Assembly (NCBI GenBank): GCA_000493965.1
Contig: AWNV01000010.1
Location: 40,313-69,276, forward strand
Length of the DNA stretch: 28,964 nt
Direction: 5' to 3'
Origin: Candidatus Aminicenans sakinawicola JGI OTU-1
GTDB taxonomy: Bacteria; Acidobacteriota; Aminicenantia; Aminicenantales; Aminicenantaceae
In this document: one piece after another, positions 14,915-21,868 of the stretch
How positions within the stretch are numbered: the first letter of the stretch is position 1
Layout: each line of letters starts with the position of its first letter
Program-made: the position numbers and the translations under genes
The notes under the pieces: generated by a model
What the model was told of the DNA's origin: nothing
Databases searched by the model: none
Seen by the model: the letters and a program-made list of their open reading frames with translations, nothing else

Positions 14915-15770
14915 ACTTGGATTCCAATTCTTTGATTTTTTCCTGGGCGATTTTTGTCTCTTCTTCCAGGGGATATTTGCTTATAAGGAGCTTGAAAGCA
15001 GAAATTGCTTCTTCATTTTTCCCAAGTGATATTAAGCTGATTCCCTTTTTTAAGTAAGCAGCCGGATTTTTATTACTCTTGGGGAAATTGAGAATAAGCT
15101 CATTAAACTGTGCGATTGCTTCTTTGAATTTTTCCTGGCTGAAATAACATTCTCCAATCCAGTATAGAGCGTCATCGACGAGAGGGCTGTCAGGAAATTC
15201 GGATTTGTAGATTGTGAAACCTTCGATAGCAAGCTGGAAGTTTCCTTTCAGATAATCAGAACGGGCCATATTAAAAACTTCGCTAGGGGAAAGATTGGGA
15301 GATATTGTTGGTTGGGGATTTGTTTCTTCCTTTTGTTCATCTTCTTTCGTGGCGGCTGTGTCTTTTGGCTGCTCAGGCTCTGATTTTTCTTCCTGTTCTG
15401 GAGGAGGAATGGAAACTCTCTTTATTTCTATGAGCTCTTCAGAGAATTTTGAAAGGATTGAATAGATCCCTTCTATTTTTTCTAGAATGATCTGATACTG
15501 GGCAGGAAGCTTATTTTGATTGTCCTTAGAACTTGCAATTTCGGATTGGAGAAGCTTACTTGATGTGATGAGTTCTGCTAATTGTCTGTTAACGGCCTGA
15601 ATGTCTTCTCTGTTTTTTCCTATCTTTTTTTCAAGTTGAAGGATTTGTTGTTTGAGAAGCTGAATATCTTTGTAGATAAGCTCATAGGTTTTCTTGCTTT
15701 TATCTGCCCCTGCAAGCAGGAGAGGAATAAGCAGAATAAGACTTATTCCTAATAAAATTTTTCTTGCCAT
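14901..15770 (-). CDS. cpoB: Cell division coordinator CpoB (YbgF), TPR protein
   Basis: CpoB is a periplasmic Tol-Pal partner that links outer-membrane constriction to peptidoglycan synthesis. The 289 residues begin with a signal peptide (residues 1-21, ending at LLLAGA). A coiled coil follows (about 28-120, repeated Leu/Lys/Glu), then a Pro/Glu-rich linker (about 125-160) and tetratricopeptide repeats (about 165-285) with the sequence YLKGNFQLAIEGF and DDALYWIGECYFSQEKFKEA. It lies three bases after pal, in the standard Tol-Pal order. Confidence 0.92.
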   Translation of the reverse strand: MARKILLGISLILLIPLLLAGADKSKKTYELIYKDIQLLKQQILQLEKKIGKNREDIQAVNRQLAELITSSKLLQSEIASSKDNQNKLPAQYQIILEKIEGIYSILSKFSEELIEIKRVSIPPPEQEEKSEPEQPKDTAATKEDEQKEETNPQPTISPNLSPSEVFNMARSDYLKGNFQLAIEGFTIYKSEFPDSPLVDDALYWIGECYFSQEKFKEAIAQFNELILNFPKSNKNPAAYLKKGISLISLGKNEEAISAFKLLISKYPLEEETKIAQEKIKELESKYERY

Positions 15771-15773
15771 GGA

Positions 15774-16322
15774 TTATTTTTCTATGATAGTAAATTGAGC
15801 ACGTCTGTTTTCCTGCCATGAGATTTCATTATGCCCCAGGTCCAGGGGTTGGCTTTTCCCATAGGAAATGGTTTTTATCCTGTCTTGAGAAATTCCGAGA
15901 GAAACAAGGTAGTCAAAAGTACTTTTAGCTCTTTTTTCTCCAAGGGCAAGGTTGTACTCTTCTGTTCCCCTTTCGTCACAGTGGCCCTCGATTAAGATTT
16001 TTACTGTAGTGAATTTTTTGAGCCATGCCGCATTGCTTTCTAACCCGGGTTTTGCATCCTCTCGAATGAAGTACTTGTCAAAGTCGAAATGAATCATTAC
16101 AAGTGGCGCTTCTGTATTGATCTCTTCAAGAGATTTTTGCATGAAAATTTCTTCTTCTGTTAATTCAGGCTCCTTGACGACAACTTTTTCTACTTTTTCA
16201 ACTTTGGGCTGTTCTTTGACCTGAGGAGGTGGCGGGGGGATTTCTTCTACTTGTTTCCTGCAGGAAACAAGAAAACTAAATGCCAAAAAGCAGGCAAGGA
16301 AAATAATGATTAATTTTTTCAT
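15774..16322 (-). CDS. pal: Peptidoglycan-associated lipoprotein Pal
   Basis: Pal is an outer-membrane lipoprotein that binds peptidoglycan and is pulled by Tol proteins at the division site. The 182 residues have a lipoprotein signal with lipobox LVSC (Cys at about 21), and a Pro/Glu/Val-rich linker (about 25-65) with VKEQPKVEKVEKVVVKEPE. The OmpA-like domain has IHFDFDKY, then IEGHCDERGTEEYNLALGEK and QENRRAQF. AAAGGAG at 16334-16328 lies five bases before the ATG. Its own promoter upstream allows it to be made in excess over TolQRAB. Confidence 0.96.
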   Translation of the reverse strand: MKKLIIIFLACFLAFSFLVSCRKQVEEIPPPPPQVKEQPKVEKVEKVVVKEPELTEEEIFMQKSLEEINTEAPLVMIHFDFDKYFIREDAKPGLESNAAWLKKFTTVKILIEGHCDERGTEEYNLALGEKRAKSTFDYLVSLGISQDRIKTISYGKSQPLDLGHNEISWQENRRAQFTIIEK

Positions 16323-16373
16323 TGGATCTCCTTTGAAAAATTTTTGTGCATTGCTGTTGTATTCTGCTTAAGT

Positions 16374-16402
16374 TTTATATAACTAAACTTTTTTAATGTC
16401 AA
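16374..16402 (-). promoter_or_regulatory. Sigma-70-type promoter of pal-cpoB-ssb
   Basis: A consensus TTGACA (16402-16397), 17 bases, then TATAAA (16379-16374). Upstream, 16420-16440 is an AT-rich TTAATATATTAATATATT-like stretch that could act as an UP element. Expected start near 16367, giving a leader of about 45 bases with a strong AAAGGAG site. Confidence 0.75.
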
Positions 16403-16447
16403 CATATGTTAATACAAAGTAATATATTAATATATTAAAAATCTCTA

Positions 16448-17740
16448 TTAATATCGAGACCAGTCAGGAAGTTTGTTTTCTCCTTTGGATGTAAGACGCC
16501 GCAAGTTGGCACCGTCGTAGTCAATAGAGTAAAGCTGTATTGTACCGGTTAAGGTTGAGGAAAAAATAATGTGCCTTCCATCTGGTGACCAGCACGGCGA
16601 TTCATTTCTGGCATTGCTTTCTGTGAGTTTAATAATCTGCTGTGTTCGCAGGTTGAGAACATATATGTCAAATATGGAAAATACCCGGGATACATAAGCT
16701 ATAGCATATCCAGTAGGAGACCATGAAGGTGCATCATGATAGTTGCCTCCAAAGCTTACTCTCCTGACATTTGCACCTTCTGCGTCCATGATATAAATCT
16801 GAGGTGTTCCTAATCGGTTGGAGGTGAATGCAATTTCTCGGCTTGTGGGAGACCATGAAGGTGCTGTGTCTATGACCTTATTGAAAGTTAATCTTTTTAC
16901 TCTTTTGCCGTCACTTGTGGAAATGAATATTGCAGAATTACCGTCTTTAAGAGTAGAAGAAAAAGCCAGTTTTTTTCCGTCAGGCGAAAAGCTCGGGGCG
17001 AAATTTGTTCCTATGTTTTTTACCTCGGTTATTGTCCCTTCGTATGGATTTAATATATATAACCCTGCCTTATTGTTCCTGTAGGATGTATAAGCAATTT
17101 TTTTCCCGTCTACTGACCAGGCTGGCATATAGTCTTTGACCTTGTTGAATGTAAGTCGGGTCTGGTTGTGGCCGTCGTAGTCCATCATGAAAAGTTCATC
17201 ATTTCCTGTACGATTGGATATGAAGACGATTTTGGATGTAAAAATGGGTTTTTCGCCAAAAATTTTCATGACCTCATCGGACATTTTATGTGCTACAAGC
17301 CGTAACAACTTTTCTTCTGCCTTATAACGTTTTCCATATATAAATTTTCCGGCTTTAACGTCGTAAATCTTTCCTTCGAAGATGATATTGTCTCCGTCAC
17401 TGTTGGATACTTCTCCCACAAAAAGGATTTTAGCCTGGATTGATTCCCAATCTTTAAAAAATATTTTTTTTGGGTTAAGAGGTCGGATCCAGCTGTAATA
17501 GCTTTTAGGAAGGAAGCTAAAAACCCGGCTGTATTTCAAATCAGCAGAAATCACCTGATGGAGGATGACAGCAGCTGAAACAGTTTTTTGGGAGGAGTCA
17601 TAAGTGATGAATTTTGGGATTGCCAGAGGGATGGCTGGCATTCCCTCTTTTATGCTCATCACTACTTCCTGTTGGGGATAAAGAAATATTGCTGTTAGAA
17701 GAAAGAAGTTCATGAAGAGAAGAGATGTTTTTTTCATCAT
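16448..17740 (-). CDS. tolB: Tol-Pal system beta-propeller protein TolB
   Basis: TolB is a periplasmic protein that binds Pal and is released by TolA. The 430 residues start with a signal peptide (about 1-22). An N-terminal alpha/beta domain with LKYSRVFSFLP follows, and then a six-bladed propeller (about 165-430) built of repeated units such as VFISNRTGNDELFMMDYDG, PAWSVDGKKIAYTSYR and PSWSPTSREIAFTSNR. Length is that of the family. The ATG overlaps the tolA stop (ATGA). It is the last gene of the tolQRAB transcript before the pal promoter. Confidence 0.95.
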   Translation of the reverse strand: MMKKTSLLFMNFFLLTAIFLYPQQEVVMSIKEGMPAIPLAIPKFITYDSSQKTVSAAVILHQVISADLKYSRVFSFLPKSYYSWIRPLNPKKIFFKDWESIQAKILFVGEVSNSDGDNIIFEGKIYDVKAGKFIYGKRYKAEEKLLRLVAHKMSDEVMKIFGEKPIFTSKIVFISNRTGNDELFMMDYDGHNQTRLTFNKVKDYMPAWSVDGKKIAYTSYRNNKAGLYILNPYEGTITEVKNIGTNFAPSFSPDGKKLAFSSTLKDGNSAIFISTSDGKRVKRLTFNKVIDTAPSWSPTSREIAFTSNRLGTPQIYIMDAEGANVRRVSFGGNYHDAPSWSPTGYAIAYVSRVFSIFDIYVLNLRTQQIIKLTESNARNESPCWSPDGRHIIFSSTLTGTIQLYSIDYDGANLRRLTSKGENKLPDWSRY

Positions 17741-18558
17741 TTGTTATGCTCGAATATCAGGCGTATTATCAAGTATTCATCTTCGTAGTCAGTCGGCAGA
17801 GGAGGAAAAGGTCCGGATGATTGAACAGCCCGCAGTGCGGAAAGGTCAAGAGATCTTATTCCGCTCGATTCTTTAATATCCAATCCGGAAATATGTCCGT
17901 CTTTGTGAATTTTAAAATACACGGTTGTATGAAAACTACCTTTTATACCAGGGCTGATTTGGGATATAAACCAGTTGCTTGAAATCTTACTATGTATTAT
18001 TTGCAGGTAATATGTGAAGGGGAAATTGGATAATCCTATCTGGGAAGAGTATTCAGAACCAAAATCTCCTCCTCCACTGCCCGAGCTGGTGCCAATGCCT
18101 AGTTTTAGTCCTGAACCTGAGCCTGATGTTTTGTTTGCAGCCTGGGATTTGGATGTTTTTACTGGAGATTTTTGGATGACAGTCTTTTTCTGGCTTTTGG
18201 ATTTTTTGTCCTTTTTAGGTTTTTCTACGGGAAACCTTAAGGATGACGAACTTTCTTGCTGAAATTTTTGTAAAGTTGTCAAATCTTTCAGGGATTCTCT
18301 TTGGGGGACAGTTGTTTCGACGGTTTTTTCTTCGGTTCCTTTACTTCCTCCTGGAATTCCGCCTCCGCTCCCGAGTCCACTGCCTGGACCGCCTCCTCCC
18401 GGAAAAGAGATGAGGTTTACGTAGTGGATCATCCCCTTTTTAGATGACCTGGGGAGATAAGGCGAGACTAAAATAAGGATTAGAAGCAGAAAATGGGCAG
18501 TAATAGACAAGATGACTGCTTTTTTTAAAGCTGTGTATTCCCTGTCCAAGGTTGCCAT
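17737..18558 (-). CDS. tolA: TolA/TonB-type energy transducer
   Basis: This inner-membrane protein connects the TolQR motor to TolB and Pal. The 273 residues hold a single membrane helix near the N-terminus (about 14-35), and a glycine-rich stretch (about 55-72). A Ser/Lys/Pro-rich linker follows, then a globular TonB-like C-terminal domain (about 180-273) with SFHTTVYFKIHKDGHISG, SSGIRSLDLSALRAV and FPPLP. It lacks the long helical stalk of E. coli TolA and looks more like TonB; context within tolQRAB favours TolA. The start is ATG 18558, one base after the tolR stop. A TTG 24 bases upstream (18582) would overlap tolR by 23 bases and is less likely. Confidence 0.85.
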   Translation of the reverse strand: MATLDREYTALKKAVILSITAHFLLLILILVSPYLPRSSKKGMIHYVNLISFPGGGGPGSGLGSGGGIPGGSKGTEEKTVETTVPQRESLKDLTTLQKFQQESSSSLRFPVEKPKKDKKSKSQKKTVIQKSPVKTSKSQAANKTSGSGSGLKLGIGTSSGSGGGDFGSEYSSQIGLSNFPFTYYLQIIHSKISSNWFISQISPGIKGSFHTTVYFKIHKDGHISGLDIKESSGIRSLDLSALRAVQSSGPFPPLPTDYEDEYLIIRLIFEHNK

Positions 18559-18559
18559 C

Positions 18560-18994
18560 TTATCTTTTCCGTTTTGGCTCAATTGGTTCTGATACGAGGC
18601 CTAGTTCTTCAACTCCTGCCTTCTTAATTATATCCATGACATGAATTACAAATCCGTAATTAAGGCTCTCATCGGCCCGGAGGAACACGACTTTTTTCTC
18701 TTTTCCATAAAAGTATTCTTTTAATTTTTGTTCTAGAAGGAACTGGTTAACGGCCGAATCTTCCATGTGAATGTATCTGTCCTTTGTAATTGTTAATGTC
18801 AATCCTTCTTCCGAAGGGGCTGATTCTGTTTCTGCTTGAGGCAGGTTGACTCCGATACCTGACTGCATCATTGGAGCGGTGACCATAAAAATAATTAACA
18901 GGACAAGCATGACATCTACTAGAGGAGTAATGTTTATTTCGGACAGAGAAGTGCCTATCTCTTTTCTGCTTATGGATCGAAATTTAAACGCCAT
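18560..18994 (-). CDS. tolR: Biopolymer transport protein TolR (ExbD family)
   Basis: TolR forms the proton-driven motor with TolQ. The 144 residues have the conserved N-terminal transmembrane segment with the proton-carrying aspartate, in SEINITPLVDVMLVLLII (about 18-35), followed by FMVTAPMMQSGIGVNLP and a periplasmic ExbD domain. Overlap with tolQ by 11 bases and its position before tolA favour TolR over ExbD. The ending KRKR is basic. Confidence 0.93.
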   Translation of the reverse strand: MAFKFRSISRKEIGTSLSEINITPLVDVMLVLLIIFMVTAPMMQSGIGVNLPQAETESAPSEEGLTLTITKDRYIHMEDSAVNQFLLEQKLKEYFYGKEKKVVFLRADESLNYGFVIHVMDIIKKAGVEELGLVSEPIEPKRKR

Positions 18995-19646
18995 AGAGTC
19001 TTTCTGCTATACTTAGAAACTCGATTGAAAAATCTTCTATCTCGGTTATTGAATCTTTTATCCGGTGGAGAAAGTAATTATATGCTATGACTGCAGGAAT
19101 CGCAGCGAAAAGGCCGGCTGCCGTAGCAATAAGTGCTTCGGCTATTCCAGGAGCAACTGTTACTAGGCTTGCAGATTTGGTTATTCCCATTTGATTAAAA
19201 GAGTCCATTATTCCCCAGACGGTACCGAATAATCCAATAAAGGGTGTAACACTCCCAGTCGTAGCCAGAATATTCATCATCTTTTCCAGTCTGGTGATCT
19301 CTTTATTTGAAGCCTTTAGAAGGGCTCGGTTCAAGCTTTCTAGGTTTTCGGATGTGAGATGGGGTTCCGGATTGGTTTTTGTATGATAAGACAGCTCTTT
19401 GAATGCTGCTTGAAAGAGCGTAGCTTGAGGGCTGAGCCTGTATTTTTTGGAGGCTTCATTCACTTCCTGTAGATTTCTGCTTCTTCTAAATACAGACAAA
19501 AATTTTTTGGATTGGGAAGAAGCGGATTTTAATGTATTTCTTTTAAAGAAAATAATAGCCCACGAGAAAACAGAAAAAAAGAGAAGAATGAGGAGTACTA
19601 ATTTAACTACAATGCTTGCATCTACGATAAGTCTAATTATATCCAT
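18984..19646 (-). CDS. tolQ: Proton channel protein TolQ (ExbB family)
   Basis: TolQ is the inner-membrane stator of the Tol motor. The 220 residues have three transmembrane segments: about 8-32 (VKLVLLILLFFSVFSWAII), about 115-145 (NILATTGSVTPFIGLFGTVW) and about 155-185 (PGIAEALIATAAGLFAAIPA). The MotA/TolQ/ExbB motifs are clear. The start is placed at ATG 19646. An upstream TTG at 19688 would add 14 residues, but that TTG is itself part of the TTGACA -35 box. Its mRNA leader is predicted to be only about seven bases long. Confidence 0.93.
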   Translation of the reverse strand: MDIIRLIVDASIVVKLVLLILLFFSVFSWAIIFFKRNTLKSASSQSKKFLSVFRRSRNLQEVNEASKKYRLSPQATLFQAAFKELSYHTKTNPEPHLTSENLESLNRALLKASNKEITRLEKMMNILATTGSVTPFIGLFGTVWGIMDSFNQMGITKSASLVTVAPGIAEALIATAAGLFAAIPAVIAYNYFLHRIKDSITEIEDFSIEFLSIAERLYGV

Positions 19647-19659
19647 TTTTTCGTTCCAG

Positions 19660-19688
19660 AAATTAGCATATGCTCGGAATAATGTCAA
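19660..19688 (-). promoter_or_regulatory. Promoter of tolQ-tolR-tolA-tolB
   Basis: A perfect TTGACA (19688-19683), 17 bases ending in TGC (an extended -10 feature), then TAATTT (19665-19660). Expected start near 19653, only seven bases before the tolQ ATG. It faces the trkH promoter; the two -35 elements lie ten bases apart. Confidence 0.6.
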
Positions 19689-19698
19689 CTTTGTTTGA

Positions 19699-19727
19699 TT
19701 GACAAAATATTGATGAAGTAATAAAGT
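19699..19727 (+). promoter_or_regulatory. Promoter of trkH-trkA
   Basis: A perfect TTGACA (19699-19704), 17 bases, then TAAAGT (19722-19727; four of six consensus bases). Expected start near 19734, giving a leader of about 33 bases. Confidence 0.6.
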
Positions 19728-19766
19728 TTATCTTTACAGAAAAGGAAAAAAAGTGAAACTAGAAGA

Positions 19767-21110
19767 ATGAACACCAGGGGAGAAAGAAGATTTCAGCCTG
19801 CTCAGTTTCTGGCATTGAGTTTTGTAGTGGCTATTGCAATAGGGACAATTCTGCTTCTTCTCCCATTAAGCACAAAATCAGGACATATTTCATTAATTGA
19901 TGCCTTTTTTACAGCGACCTCTGCTGTTTGTGTAACAGGCTTAATTGTACAGGATACGGCAACTTATTTTTCTCCGGCAGGCAAAATCATTATAATGGGA
20001 TTGTTTCAACTGGGGGGGCTGGGAATTATGACTTTTTCCACTCTGATTCTTCTGGTTGCAGGGAAAAAGGTGTCGATAAAAGACAGCATTATTATCAAGG
20101 AGGGATTTCATTATTCTTCTCAAAAAAATGTAAAGTCTTTGATAATTAATATTTTTTTATATGCCCTTACGATTGAGCTTGCTGGAAGCATCTTTCTCTT
20201 TATCCACTGGCATGGGAAGTTTTCGGGATTAAAAGCTGTTTTTCATTCTGTGTTTCACTCCATTTCCGCTTTTTGTAATGCCGGTTTTTCTCTCTTTAGC
20301 GACAGTTTTGAATCTTTCAGAAGCGATACTTGGGTGAACTTGACGTTTGTTTTTCTGATTGTACTGGGGGGAATTGGATTTCTGGTTCTTCAAGAAGGAA
20401 AGGAAGTTTTTTTGGCCTTTATAAAGAAGAAAAAAAATCATATTTCTCTCCATACAAAGTTGGTTCTTAGTTTAACATTTTGTCTGATTGTGATTGCATG
20501 TATAGTATTTATGGCAATTGAATGGAATAATTCTCTTCAGAATTTTACATTAAAAGAAAAAATACTTACTTCTATTTTCCAGGTTATAACTCCGCGGACA
20601 GCAGGATTTAACACCATGTATTTGAATACGTTGAGTTATGGAGCTGTTTTTCTTTTGATGTCCCTGATGTTCATTGGGGCCTCTCCAGGATCTACTGGAG
20701 GAGGAATAAAGACGAGCACTATAGGAGTCATCTTAGCGTTTATTAGGTCTAAGATAAAAGCAAGAGATTCTGTAAGTATTTTTTGCAGGACTCTTCCTTT
20801 TGACCTGATTACGAAGGCATTTACTGTTGTCACTCTGAGTATATCTGTCATTTTCGTTTCTTCTTTTTTTATATTTCTTGCCCAGCCTGGGGCAGGGATG
20901 AAAGAAGTTTTTTTTGAAATATTTTCTGCATTTGGGACAGTGGGCCTTTCTCTTGGCCTTACCCAAAAATTGAGTGTTTTGGGGAAAATTGTAATCATTA
21001 TGACTATGTATATTGGCAGAATCGGTCCTCTAACGCTTTTATATGCTTTCAGCCACAAAAAAGCGTTCGGAAAATATGAATATGCTGAAGAAAGCGTAAT
21101 GATTGGCTAG
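19767..21110 (+). CDS. ktrB: Potassium transporter TrkH/KtrB family membrane subunit
   Basis: This polytopic inner-membrane protein takes up potassium, with the RCK subunit encoded next to it. The 447 residues contain four pseudo-repeats, each with a pore loop: TSAVCVTGL (about 51-59), AFCNAGFSLF, TPRTAGFNT and SAFGTVGLSLG. In each the filter glycine (third to last residues) is present. Length near 445 and the small RCK partner of one N and one C domain fit KtrB rather than the larger TrkH. The ATG at 19767 is preceded by AGAAGA. The stop is 22 bases before the next gene's ATG. Confidence 0.93.
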   Translation: MNTRGERRFQPAQFLALSFVVAIAIGTILLLLPLSTKSGHISLIDAFFTATSAVCVTGLIVQDTATYFSPAGKIIIMGLFQLGGLGIMTFSTLILLVAGKKVSIKDSIIIKEGFHYSSQKNVKSLIINIFLYALTIELAGSIFLFIHWHGKFSGLKAVFHSVFHSISAFCNAGFSLFSDSFESFRSDTWVNLTFVFLIVLGGIGFLVLQEGKEVFLAFIKKKKNHISLHTKLVLSLTFCLIVIACIVFMAIEWNNSLQNFTLKEKILTSIFQVITPRTAGFNTMYLNTLSYGAVFLLMSLMFIGASPGSTGGGIKTSTIGVILAFIRSKIKARDSVSIFCRTLPFDLITKAFTVVTLSISVIFVSSFFIFLAQPGAGMKEVFFEIFSAFGTVGLSLGLTQKLSVLGKIVIIMTMYIGRIGPLTLLYAFSHKKAFGKYEYAEESVMIG

Positions 21111-21117
21111 AATCATG

Positions 21118-21124
21118 AAAGGAG
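21118..21124 (+). promoter_or_regulatory. Ribosome binding site fixing the ktrA start
   Basis: AAAGGAG lies eight bases before ATG 21133, deciding this start over the in-frame TTG at 21103 and ATG at 21115. Confidence 0.75.
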
Positions 21125-21132
21125 ATTTTGAT

Positions 21133-21783
21133 ATGAAATTCGCAGTTATCGGCCTTGGAAGTTTTGGTTTTAATGTGGCAAAGACACTGGGGGAAAAAGG
21201 CCAAGAAGTCTTAGCTGTAGATAGGGATAAACAAAAAGTGGAAGAAGTAAAGGCATTTGTATCCCATGCTGTGAGCATGGATTCTGCAGATAAAGAAAAC
21301 CTCCAGGCTTTAGGTCTTCAGGAAATGGATGTGGTGGTTGTAAGCTTAGGGCCTGAGATGGAGCCTTCTATTCTTACTGTGCTTTACCTGCATGAGATAG
21401 GGGCGAAACGGATTGTGGCTAAAGCTTTAACAGAGGACCATGTCAAGATTTTAGAGGCTGTAGGTGCAACTGAAGTTATTTATCCGGAAAAAGACATGGC
21501 AGTAAAGACCGCTCGCAGATTGAGCAGCCCTAATGTCCTGGAGTATCTTCCTCTTATATCCGGGTTCGGGATTCAGGAGATTGCTCCGCCTGAGAAATTC
21601 ATAGGGAAAAGCTTAAAAGATTTGGATTTAAGGAATAAATACGGCATCCAAGTCATTGCAGTTAAGGGGCTCATTCCTGAGGAAACAACTTTTATCCCCA
21701 AAGCGAACTTTGTCATTAAGGACAGCGATATATTAGTTATAATGGGTGAAGAAACGCAGCTTGCGAAAATCAACTCAAAATAG
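21133..21783 (+). CDS. ktrA: Potassium transporter regulatory subunit KtrA/TrkA (RCK domain)
   Basis: The cytoplasmic ring protein gates the KtrB channel in response to adenine nucleotides. The 216 residues form one RCK_N domain with the Rossmann nucleotide-binding motif GLGSFG (7-12) and the acidic VDRD at the end of the second strand. An RCK_C domain follows (about 135-216) with YGIQVIAVKG and DSDILVIMGEE. E. coli TrkA has two such pairs; this one has one, typical of KtrA. The start at 21133 gives the standard MKFAVIGLG. Confidence 0.93.
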   Translation: MKFAVIGLGSFGFNVAKTLGEKGQEVLAVDRDKQKVEEVKAFVSHAVSMDSADKENLQALGLQEMDVVVVSLGPEMEPSILTVLYLHEIGAKRIVAKALTEDHVKILEAVGATEVIYPEKDMAVKTARRLSSPNVLEYLPLISGFGIQEIAPPEKFIGKSLKDLDLRNKYGIQVIAVKGLIPEETTFIPKANFVIKDSDILVIMGEETQLAKINSK

Positions 21784-21868
21784 TCACGCTAATTCCGTCA
21801 GGAGAAGACTGGAATGTCATGCCCTTAGGAAGACATCAGCAACAATGTTTAAAGGAAGGTGAATTCTT

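Noticed and set aside
16420..16440. AT-repeat as origin or iteron
   Set aside because: A single short AT-rich palindromic stretch without DnaA boxes; more likely an UP element of the pal promoter.
20636..21058. Minus-strand frame of 140 codons inside ktrB
   Set aside because: It is antisense to the pore-loop region of a well-recognised membrane protein and encodes no known motif.
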